Under the pieces are notes generated by a model that was given only the letters and a program-made list of their open reading frames with translations, ran no database searches and was not told the origin of the DNA. From NCBI GenBank assembly GCA_938015595.1, contig CALLPI010000015.1:60138-124137 (forward strand): a stretch of 64,000 nucleotides of DNA, given 5' to 3'. Source of the stretch: an uncultured Saprospiraceae bacterium (GTDB lineage Bacteria > Bacteroidota > Bacteroidia > Chitinophagales > Saprospiraceae). Both the position numbers and the translations under genes were made by a program. Of this stretch, positions 25,001 through 34,600 are shown piece after piece (the first letter of the stretch is position 1; every line of letters begins with the position of its first letter).

Positions 25001-25579
25001 GTCTTCGACGCGGTCGAGGTCGGCGGAGGCGCTCTCGAGTTTGGAGAGAGTTTCGCGCTTTTGTGCTTTGTATTTGGATATGCCGGCTGCCTGCTCAAAC
25101 ATGCGGCGGCGGGAGTTGTCCTTGTCATTGAGGATGTCATCTACCATACCCAGCGCGATGATGGCATAGGAGTTGGATCCGATGCCAGTATCCATTAGCA
25201 AGGTGGTGATGTCCTTAAGGCGGCAGGGCACGTTGTTGAGCCGGTACTCACTTTCGCCGGTGCGATACAACATGCGGGTGATGGTAACGGTGTGGTATTC
25301 GGTGGGCAGGAGGTTGCGGGTGTTTTCAAAGGTCAGCGAGACAGAGGCGACATTGCCGGGCTTGCGGTTTTTGGCACCGTTAAAAATGACGTTGGTCATT
25401 TGGTCTAGGCGTAGTTCGCTGCTTTTTTGCTCGCCTAGCACCCAGCGCACGGCATCTACGATGTTGGATTTGCCTGACCCGTTGGGGCCAACAATGCCAA
25501 TGACATTCTCATTGAAGTGGATGGTCGTTTCGGTAGCGAAACTTTTGAATCCCTTTATTTCTAGAGTTTTCAGCCGCAT
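22013..25579 (-). CDS. smc: Chromosome segregation SMC ATPase
   Basis: SMC forms a dimeric ATP-driven ring that organises and helps segregate the chromosome. The 1188-residue protein has the N-terminal Walker A GPNGSGKS at residues 31-38 after [30 protein letters not shown]. Two long coiled-coil arms flank a hinge near residues 510-640 ([29 protein letters not shown] through [25 protein letters not shown]). The C-terminal ABC signature and Walker B are [38 protein letters not shown]. The ATG at 25579 gives the canonical N-terminus; the track start adds nine unlikely residues. The HD-domain gene lies 42 bases upstream. No scpA or scpB is nearby. Confidence 0.97.
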   Translation of the reverse strand: [1188 protein letters not shown]

Positions 25580-25621
25580 AGGGTTGCAAAGGTAGAAAGA
25601 ATGCAAAGAAAAACCACTATG

Positions 25622-26215
25622 CTAAGGATGGTCATAATTGGTCACTACTGCTCGCAGGTGTGCTAAATGCCTGGCTTTGCGAGCACTGCGCCGGCGTATG
25701 CTGGTAGGGGTGAAGAAGGTGTGTTTTTCCAGGAAGGATACCTGTAGGCGGTTCCACGCTTTTTCGTCCTGGAGGACTTGGTACATCTTCAACTCTTGGA
25801 AAAGTGTGAAGCCAATGTCGTAGAAATCGTCGCGCCCTAGGTAGTCCAGGTCGGCATCACATAGAATGGCTTCCAGAAAATTGGCGGGCGACTGAGGTAT
25901 TTTTGTGGCCATGATCATGCCACAGATGCGCTCGATTTCAATGGGGGTGTAATCAAAACGGGGCAAGTGCTCACGTACCAGGGTGCAGCTAAGCTGCTCA
26001 TGGTCTTTGTTGCTTTTGATGAAGCCGGAGTCATGAAACAGCGCAGCAGTCTTGAGCAATATGGATTCGTAGGGAGCAATGGATTCAGCCAGGCATAGCT
26101 CCTCTGTGACACGCAGCACGTCTAGTGTGTGGTGCAGGCCATGGTAAGACAGGCTAGCGGAGAGTTCGCGTGCTAGTTTGTCCAAGATGAAAGCCTTGGC
26201 TGCGTGATAGTTCAT
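25622..26215 (-). CDS. HD-domain phosphohydrolase
   Basis: A 197-residue soluble protein with the HD-superfamily metal residues: His in YHGLHHTLDVLRV (about residue 24), the HD pair in AALFHDSGF, and Asp in LEAILCDADLDYLG. The segment KSNKDHEQLSCTLVREHLPRFDYTPIEIERICGMIMATKIPQSP is typical of small HD proteins that hydrolyse nucleotides or phosphate esters. No partner domain is fused, so the substrate is open. It lies upstream of smc on the same strand with a 42-base gap and may be co-transcribed with it. The start at 26215 gives MNYHAAKAFILDKL, a normal helical N-terminus. Confidence 0.88.
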   Translation of the reverse strand: MNYHAAKAFILDKLARELSASLSYHGLHHTLDVLRVTEELCLAESIAPYESILLKTAALFHDSGFIKSNKDHEQLSCTLVREHLPRFDYTPIEIERICGMIMATKIPQSPANFLEAILCDADLDYLGRDDFYDIGFTLFQELKMYQVLQDEKAWNRLQVSFLEKHTFFTPTSIRRRSARKARHLAHLRAVVTNYDHP

Positions 26216-26279
26216 TTACTCACAGTATGCGTAGCGTAAACGAGGTAATTGAGGGATAAATTGCCGCAAAGGCGTGAAG

Positions 26280-26311
26280 GTTGGGGCAGTACGTACTTGT
26301 TTTGCCCCAAC
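26280..26311 (-). terminator. Strong stem-loop downstream of the DUF4920 gene
   Basis: Perfect 9-bp stem GTTGGGGCA / TGCCCCAAC with a 14-base loop, about 15 bases past the stop of the gene at 26326. There is no T tract on either side, so it could stabilise an mRNA end rather than terminate on its own. Confidence 0.5.
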
Positions 26312-26325
26312 ACTTTACTTAAAGC

Positions 26326-26811
26326 TTACTTGCCTTTGTCCAGTAGGATAACCCCAGAAGCCAAGAAGTTGAGCTTTTTGGCAGGCTGCGTAATCAAAGC
26401 GATTTCCTCCTGTGTTTTACCGGCGTCTTCAGCGTAGTGACGGAGTTCTTCTACTGAAGTGACCTCGTAAAAGGCGTATCCGTTGATGATGACTTCCCTG
26501 CCGGCAATGTCTTTGGGCATGAAAAAACCGTAGTCCTTGAAGCGTACCATCATCTTCTCGCCGTTGTTGGTGGAGGAGACGATGTTCATCCAGCATCCTT
26601 TGGCTTGGCATACGCTTTCTACGGTACCGCGTACTTTGGCGTTCATTTTTTGCTTGCCTTCTATGCGCTTGAGCATTTGGTCATAACTCATTACTTTGGA
26701 AGGCTTGAAGGCTTCACCAAACACCTTGCCCTGGGGCGCGGAGGAGGCACCTTTCTGGGCAATACCGAGCATGGGCAAGCACAGCACTAGGACAAAAAGA
26801 TACTTTAGCAT
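26326..26811 (-). CDS. Secreted DUF4920 protein
   Basis: A 161-residue protein with a signal peptide (MLKYLFVLVLCLPMLGIAQKG) and a compact C-terminal domain: KVRGTVESVCQAKGCWMNIVSSTNNGEKMMVRFKDYGFFMPKDIAGREVIINGYAFYEVTSVEELRHYAEDAGKTQEEIALI, recognisable as DUF4920. Cys-Gln-Ala-Lys-Gly-Cys-Trp looks like a possible metal or redox site, seen in the family but of unproven role. The chosen start is ATG 26811, which places the signal peptide at the N-terminus; the track's 26874 start adds 21 residues. It is probably periplasmic. A TACATTTG element upstream at 26894-26901 may be its promoter core. Confidence 0.85.
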   Translation of the reverse strand: MLKYLFVLVLCLPMLGIAQKGASSAPQGKVFGEAFKPSKVMSYDQMLKRIEGKQKMNAKVRGTVESVCQAKGCWMNIVSSTNNGEKMMVRFKDYGFFMPKDIAGREVIINGYAFYEVTSVEELRHYAEDAGKTQEEIALITQPAKKLNFLASGVILLDKGK

Positions 26812-27115
26812 GTTGATAACAAAGGTTAAATGAAAGAATAAGCGCCTTGCACAAAGCGTTAAAGCACTGTGCAATAAACACCCAATACAGCGGCAAATGT
26901 AAGGATTTTTTTAAAACCCGTCCAGCGCACAACAATATGTCTTCGGAGTAGTTATTACATTCAGATTTAAAAAACCTTCATATTTAACTCAGCCAGAATT
27001 GCTATTGCATCATCGCTACTCATTCGTAAAAGCAGCTACCGGACGGTGCCCTTCCAGCAATGAGATTGGCTAAGGCCGGGCTGCGAGGCTATCACTTGTC
27101 AAATACCCTTACGCA
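26812..27115. other. Divergent intergenic region, DUF4920 gene / MORN-caspase gene
   Basis: About 300 bases without a gene. On the minus strand a TACATTTG element (26894-26901) fits a -7 box for the DUF4920 gene, without a clear -33 partner. The leader between it and the ATG holds an inverted repeat TTGCACA...TGTGCAA (26847-26874). No promoter could be assigned with confidence to the plus-strand gene. Confidence 0.45.
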
Positions 27116-28642
27116 ATGAGAGCGATATTGAGTTTGTCTGCGGCTTTAGCCTGCTTTGTTTCTGTAAAAGCCCAGTATCAATGTATCAAAGGCAACTGCT
27201 GGAACGGCTATAGCGAATGCGTCTATCCCAGTGGCGCGCGCTTTGCCGGCAACTTTGTGGACGGCAAAATCCACGGAGAGGGTTCTATCACTTTCAGCAA
27301 TGGCGACCGCTATGTCGGTCACTGGAAAGATCACTACCGGGAGGGTCAAGGGCAGTTCTTCTTTGCAGATGGGCGCGTGTACAAAGGTAGTTTTGTACGC
27401 AATCGCTTCCACGGGCAAGGGGTACTTACCTGGCCTAATGGCGACCGCTATGAAGGCGCCTTTGCTGATGGCTATCGCCACGGTACAGGCACGCTCTATC
27501 AAGCCGACGGGAACACCTTGAGTGGGCTGTGGGAGCAAGACTGCTACCGTCCGGAGTGGCACAAAGGCATGATAGTGAGTGATACAACTAAGCTGCGCAA
27601 TTGCAACGTGGTGTATTGTGCCGATGGCGTAGGGCGTTACGTCTTTAAAGATGGCTCTCGCTACTATGGGCTTTTTGTCAAAGGTTTTCCGCAAGGACAA
27701 GGGCTCACGCTCTACCCCAGCGGCGACCGCTACGAGGGAGAATGGCGCAACAATGCGCCCCACGGTAAGGGGGTGATGTACTACAAGAGTGGCAAGGTAC
27801 TTGGCGCTGTGTGGGAGAACGGCAAAGCAGTGCGCCAGTTGTTCTACGAAAGTGAGCACTTCAGCCGAAATGGCGTAGCTATTGAGTACAGCAACGAAGT
27901 GCGCATTTGGGCAGTGCTCATTGGCGTGGCACAGTACAATCATATGCCAACCTTGCGTTATACTGACGACGATGCCTATCAACTGTTTGCCTTCCTCAAA
28001 AGCCCGGAGGGCGGCGCCTTACCTGACAACCAGATACAACTGCTCATAGATGAAGATGCTACCCGAAAAAACATCCTGGATGCTATGCGCATGGTATTGC
28101 TGCGCGCCGATGACAACGACGTAGTCATCTTTTACTTTTCCGGGCACGGGCTGCAGGGCTGTTTTCTGCCTTTTGATTACGACGGCCTTCAGAATAAACT
28201 CGGCCACCAGGAAGTCAGAGAACTGCTCTTGGCTAGCCGCGCCAAACACAAAGTCGTACTGGCCGACGCCTGTCATGCTGGCTCATTGCAAAGCCCGGCT
28301 TTGGCCGCCCGCGCCACAAATATAGGTGCAACACTGCAAGCCTACTACGAAGCGTTCGACAATTCGGAAGGCGGCCTGGCACTTTTACTTTCTTCCAAAG
28401 GCGAGGAGTACTCGCTGGAAGATGGCGGCTTGCGCTCTGGTGTGTTTAGCCACTTCCTGATTCGCGGCCTCAAAGGAGAAGCCGATAAAGACCGCAATCG
28501 CATTGTGACTATCCAAGAGTTGTATGACTTCGTGTATGGTCACGTTCGCCGCTACACCGCAGGGGTGCAGTCGCCCGTTCTCAGCGGGCAGTTTGACAGC
28601 AATATGCCGGTGGGCATTGTGCGCCTGGAGGCCAACCGCTGA
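27116..28642 (+). CDS. Secreted MORN-repeat / caspase-fold (C14-like) protease fusion
   Basis: A 508-residue protein. Signal peptide MRAILSLSAALACFVSVKAQ. Residues about 30-245 hold roughly seven MORN repeats (for example GDRYVGHWKDHYREGQGQFFF, GDRYEGAFADGYRHGTGTLYQ, GDRYEGEWRNNAPHGKGVMYY), interrupted by a short Cys-containing insert. Residues about 260-500 are a caspase-like domain: VRIWAVLIGVAQYNHMPTLRYTDDDAYQLFAFL, catalytic His344 in IFYFSGHG and Cys386 in VLADACHAG, so the dyad is intact. Metacaspase-type enzymes usually cut after Arg or Lys. MORN repeats often bind lipids or act as scaffolds; in this fusion they may position the protease at a membrane (inference). It has no T9SS sorting domain, so it is probably periplasmic. 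It is transcribed alone and converges on the giant adhesin gene. Confidence 0.92.
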   Translation: MRAILSLSAALACFVSVKAQYQCIKGNCWNGYSECVYPSGARFAGNFVDGKIHGEGSITFSNGDRYVGHWKDHYREGQGQFFFADGRVYKGSFVRNRFHGQGVLTWPNGDRYEGAFADGYRHGTGTLYQADGNTLSGLWEQDCYRPEWHKGMIVSDTTKLRNCNVVYCADGVGRYVFKDGSRYYGLFVKGFPQGQGLTLYPSGDRYEGEWRNNAPHGKGVMYYKSGKVLGAVWENGKAVRQLFYESEHFSRNGVAIEYSNEVRIWAVLIGVAQYNHMPTLRYTDDDAYQLFAFLKSPEGGALPDNQIQLLIDEDATRKNILDAMRMVLLRADDNDVVIFYFSGHGLQGCFLPFDYDGLQNKLGHQEVRELLLASRAKHKVVLADACHAGSLQSPALAARATNIGATLQAYYEAFDNSEGGLALLLSSKGEEYSLEDGGLRSGVFSHFLIRGLKGEADKDRNRIVTIQELYDFVYGHVRRYTAGVQSPVLSGQFDSNMPVGIVRLEANR

Positions 28643-28668
28643 TGCACATCTAGGAGGTGGCGCTCCGC

Positions 28669-31600
28669 TTATCTGATTAGTGACACATCTCCTTTGTACA
28701 GGATGACTTCTCCGTCGGCGAACTCTACTTCGGCCCAGAACACATATACACCGGGGTTCATAAACTGCCCGCGATACTTGCCGTTCCAGCCAAAGGTCAA
28801 GTCATTGGGTGGAAAATGCCGCGCCTTGTATATGAGTTCGCCCCAGCGGTTGGAGATGGACAACTGGCGAACTTGCGTCACCTGGTTGCCATCTGCAAAG
28901 ATAGTAAACACGTCGTTTACGCCGTCTTCGTTGGGCGAGAAAGCAGATGGTATGAACACCTTGCGCACACGACGTACAAAGATGGTGATGTCGTCCTCAG
29001 CGCGGCAGCCATTTCCGTCGGTCACTACTACTCGATAAGTGGTAGTGGTGGTCGGGAGTACTTCTACCGACAAGGCACTGCTAAATGTCGAATCTGATTG
29101 CCACATTATCGTAGGTATGCCGCTACCGCCGCTTACAAGTGCTTGCAGTATCGCGCTTTCGCCTTGTTCAATCAGGTTATTGGCCGTTGGTGAAAGGTTG
29201 GTAGCAATGTTTACACTCAGCACAGGCGGCTCTGTCAGCTCCACCATGAGTTCGGTAAAGCAGCCTTTAGCATCCCTTACTACAAGGGTGTGGATACGCG
29301 CACCTAGCCCTGTAAAAAAACGATTACTGCCAAAGCTGCCGCCGTTGAGCGCCAGCTCGTAGGGCGCTCTGCCACCAGTTATGTTTACTACATTTATGCC
29401 GCCGTCGTGGGTTCCAAAACAGGAAATGGGAGTACGTTCCACTTCAACGATCGGCGCTTCGAAGTCAGCCTGGACTTCTACTTCGTCTGCACTGCTGCAG
29501 CCTGTAGTATTGGTTACAAGCAGCCGATATACACCTGGTTGAGCTACTTCTATGACGCGCGCTGTGGTGTTGGCTATCACCACGCCAGGCGTAGTACTGC
29601 TCCACAGGTAGCTGATACCTGGCCCTGTATCAGTCTGGCCACCGCCTATGCTCACCATGCCCATGTTGCAAGTCAGGAGCTGGTCTGAGCCGGCATCAGC
29701 TATGGGGGCGGGTTCCAGTATCACGGTCACGGTAGCTTGGTCTTGTGGGCAAGGAACCGGGCCAGAAACGGTATAAGTAAACAGGTACGTACCTGCTGCC
29801 TGGCTGAGGGTTCGGAACGTACCATTTGTTGGGTTGAAGGCACCACCGGTTGAAGGCACGGCAGAGGTTTCTGCCCATACACCGTTTGGGCTGGCGCCCG
29901 TCAGCATTTCGCTCAACGCAATAGAGGTGTCTGTGCCTGCACACAGGCGAAGAGGCACTGCTGCTGTACCTGCTCGCTGTGGTTGTGCCACAAAAACGGT
30001 CCAGCTGGCGTTGGAGGGATAACTGCAAGCAGGCAGGGTATTGTCCACGATAGACAAAGCAGTAATGGTAGTAGTAGTGGTTGTATTTATCGGCAGGGTT
30101 TGACCATTGACGAAGGTAGAAGTGATGGGCGTACCGTTGTTGATTTGATAGGTAACGGTGAAAGGCCCTTGGCTTGAGCCGGCAAAGTTAAATGCGACTT
30201 GCGCAGGCTCTCCTGCACAGACCGATACCGTGCCATTGATGACTAGCAAAAGCGTAGGACAGTTTTGCGCTACACAAGAGGCAGAAGCCCTGCTATTGCC
30301 ACATGCGCCGGCACCAATGGCTGTCACCTCTACCTGGACGGTTTGCCCTGGCGATAGCCCTGCAATGGTGTAGCTTGTTCCGCTCAGTATGCCTTGGGGG
30401 CCGCTCAGTACGTTGACTTGGTAACCCGTAGCGCCTTGTATGGGCAGCCAATTAAAGGTAATTGAAGTGCTGGTAGCATCGCAACTTATCTGCGGTGTAG
30501 CCAGGGGAGCATCCACTTGCACAAGGCGTGTAGCAGGGGCTGAAATGCAATTATTGTCGTTGACTGTCAAGGTGATGGTTTTGGTACCTGGAGTGGACCA
30601 AGACACAGTATGCGGCCCAACGCCTGTGCCCGGTAACGCCGCGCCGCCATCGAAGTCCCAGGCAAATATTGCTCCTGGCGGAGCAATGCCTGTAAATGAC
30701 ACAACTCCCTGATCGCTAGTACACAAAATGGCAGGCGCATCAAGTGATACTTGAGGTTGAGCCCGCACGGTGATACTTACAGAATCTCTGTAAGTACAAC
30801 TGCCTTCTTGGTACTGGTACAGTAGCGTATGCACGCCTGGGCCAGCTGCAGCAGGATCAAATAATCCAGTATTGCTGATTCCTGTGCCAGACCAACTGCC
30901 TGTACCCCCTCCTCCCGAACTGCCACTGACTGTGGCGCTCAATTGTACAGGTATCGTGTTGGGGGTCAGACAAATCGGTTCTGTACCAGTCAGCGCAATA
31001 CTGATGGGTGGGCAAGCCTGGGCGGTACAGCTAGCTTGTGCACTGCTTGGCGGGCAAGGGCCATTATTGGAAGCCTCAACTCTGATACTAACCTGATCGT
31101 TGGGGCTGAGGCTACTTACTACATAGGTGTTGCCAGATTGTATGCCTTGCGGGCCGCTCAGTACAGTGACTTGGTATTGGGTTGCACCTGCAACCGGATT
31201 CCAGGAAAATGCTACTTGCGAAGGTGTAGCGCTGCAGGTAATGATCGGTGGTGCCAATGGGAATACCACTTGTACTGGCAGGATCAGGGTAGGAGAGGAG
31301 CAACCATTTTCGGAAGTCACCACTAAAGTTACGGCTCTTTGCCCGCCAGTCGGCCAGGATACAGTATGCGGGCCTATACCTGTACCTGGGCTGGCATTAC
31401 CTCCGGCAAATGACCAAGTGTAAATGTCTCCCGCTAGAGCATTCCCGATGTAGGTCACCGTTGCGCTTTGACCAGTGCAAAGGGTATCAGTGCTGAGGGT
31501 GAAGGCAGCTTCAGGTGTTCGGAGTACCTCTACAACTCGGGTGGCGGTGGTTATGCATGGGCCAAGTGTGTAGGTAAAAGTGATGGTGTGCTGCCCGATT

Positions 31601-34600
31601 CCTGCTACTTCGGGGCTAAAAGTACCTGCTGTGGCATCAATAATGCCTGGCCCTGACCACAGGCCTATACCTGCGGAGGCACCATATACGGTAGCTGTTA
31701 GCGTTTGGTTAGGTAGATTTGGAGAAAAACACAGGGGTGGCAACGGGTCAAAAGCAATGCTAACACTCGGGCAAGCAGCAGCGGCGCAAGTGGCTGTAGC
31801 TTCTGACGAGCCGCATGCGGTATTACCCAGCGCGCGCACCCTTATTTGCACAACCTCCTGGGGCGTCAGTCCACTCACAGCATAAGTGTTGCCAGAAAGC
31901 AAGCCTGTTTGTCCACTCAGTACAACAACTTCAAATTGATTAGCGCCTGCAACTGGCAGCCAACTGAAGGCAACAGAAGTAGTAGTGGCATCTCCGCAGG
32001 AAATCACTGGTGTTGCCAGGGTGTCTTGTACGTCCACCATTAGGCTGAAAGGTGAGGAGGTGCAGCCGTTTTCTGTTACAATCAGCGATATACTCTGGGC
32101 ACCAGCGCTTGTCCATCTTACACTGTGCGGGCCTTGCCCTGTACCGGAGGTGGCCATGCCCGTACCAAAATCCCAGGAGTAAGTAGCGCTTGCAGTAGCA
32201 TTGCCTGCATACATCACGCTGGAAGCATCGGTAATGCAAACCGGGCTGGTTGCCGTAAAGTGGGCTGTAGGCCTTGTAGCAACGTTTATAGTTATGGAAC
32301 TATTCCAACTGCAAGGGCCTTCCCGATAGGTAAACTGAAGTATGTGCGAACCAGGCCCAGCTATGCGTGGGTCAAAAATATTAGTATTTGGTATTACTCC
32401 TGGTCCGGTCAATACACCACTGCCGTTGCCTGCTCCTCCTGTGATGGCTATGTCGAGACTTACTGTGGGCGTGTTTGCCTCCAGGCAGATGGGCTCTATC
32501 GGTGCTATTTGGATGTTCACGCTTGGGCATGCCTGGGCAGTGCAATTCAACTCGGCGCTGCTCGGCCCACAAGGCCCGCTGTTTAGTGCAGTTACTCGAA
32601 TACGGGCAGAGTCGCCGGGCATAAGGTTGGCAATGGCGTAGGTATTGCCATTTTGCGTGCCAACCACTCCGTTGAGCAGTACGACATCATAACCGCTAGC
32701 GCCGGGCACTTCGTTCCAGGAAAAAGTGATCTCTGTATTGGTGGCAGCACAGTTGATAATAGGCACTGCGAGCGGTTGTTCTACAGTGATCTGATGAGAA
32801 AATGCAGTGGATATGCAGCCGTTTTCAGAAACGATCAGACTTATTGTTTTTGTACCCGATACAGCCCAACTGACGAAGTGTGGCCCGACCCCGGCACCAG
32901 GTATGGCTACACCGCCGTCAAAGCTCCAAATGTAATTGGCCCCGCCTCCGGCACCACCTGAATAAGTTATACTAACTGGCTGCTCTGTACACACTGCAGC
33001 AGGTTGTACAGAGAACTGGGCATTGGGTGTATTGAACACCTGAATGACCCGGCTTGCCGTACCTGTGCATGGCCCTTCGGTATAAGTGATGGTGATGGTG
33101 TGCTGCCCTGGGCCGGCTACATTGGGGTCAAATATCCCCAGAGCGGCATTGACGATACCTGGGCCAGACCATGTGCTAGAACCTGTACCGGTGCCGCCAC
33201 TTATCGTAGCTATCATAGTTTGGGTAGTAGCATTAGCTGTAAGGCAAATATCTGGCACAGGGAGTATGTTAATCGCAAAATTGGGACATGACGATGCAGT
33301 GCAGGAAGCCGTAGCGCTCACTGGCCCACAAGCTGTGCTCCCCGATGCCGTAATACGTATTTCCACTGCCTGCTCGGGTTGAAGGCCTGTTATGGTATAA
33401 GTTGTATCCAGTAGTGTGCCTTGCGGACCGCTTAGTACTTCTACCGAATAGTTTTCTGCGCCGGGCACAGTGTTCCACACAAAAGATGCAGAGGTAGTGG
33501 TGGCGGTTCCGCAAGTAATGACAGGTGGGCTCAGGGGCGCGTCAATCACTACTGTTTGGCGGACTGTATCCGAAATACAACCATTCTGCGAAACCACCAA
33601 ACCAAGCGACTTACTGCCCACGGTCGGCCAGGATACCGAGTGCGGTCCTATACCTACGCCAGGGTGAGCCACCCCTCCGTCAAAGAACCAGGTATAAACT
33701 GCGCTGGTATCTGCTGTGCCTGTATAAGTAAGCGTCAGACTATCGGTGAGGCAAATCGTATCAGGCAGTGCTACAAAATCTGCATCAGGCCTGGGAAAAA
33801 CCTGTATGATCATGGTATCTCTATACACACAAGAGCCTTCTGTGTAAGTCAAAATGATAGAATGAGTACCCACGCCGGCAGTATCGGCGTGAAAGACTCC
33901 TGCTACTGTATCAATAATGCCTGTGCCGCTCCAGGTTAAGGTGCCGCTGCCGCTGCCGCCGCTGATGACGGCAGTAAGGGGGTCGGCCTGGTTGCCGGCG
34001 CCAAAGCAATAGCTTGGCGCTTGAGCTATGTCCACGTTCACCAGTGGGCAACTCAGTGTTGAGCAAGTAATGGTGGCGCTGGTGTTGGGGCATATGGTGC
34101 CAGAGTTAGCCACGACTTGTATAGTCACGGGCGTATCGGGTGATAACCCGTTTACAGTGAAGGTAGTGCCCGAAAGAGTTCCGGTTTGGCCGCTGAGCAC
34201 ATTCACGGAATACCCTGTAGCATTAGGTACCGGCGGCCAGGAAAAACTCACAGAGTTGGACGTAGCAGCACTACATACTGGAGCAGGACTTACCATAGGT
34301 TGCACTACATTCACAGTGGTAGAAGCTACTGACTGACACCCATCTACGGCTGTTACGGTTACCTGGTAAGTAGTAGTGACCATTGGAGCTACAGTAATGC
34401 TGGGGGCTAAAGCCATGTTGCTCCAACTGTAAGTAGCGCCGCCGCTAGCAGTCAGGGTAGAGGTTTGCCCTTGGCAGATGGTAGCCGGAGAAGCCGATAC
34501 TGAGGCCGTGGGGTTTGGGAATACAATTACAGTAGTGCTGGCTACGGCGGTACAACCCTGGCTGGTGGTGGCCGTCACCGAGAAGGTGGACTGTGGCGCT

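Noticed and set aside
27146-27982. Minus-strand ORF of 278 residues
   Set aside because: Antisense shadow of the MORN repeats; repetitive coding sequence keeps the opposite frame open.
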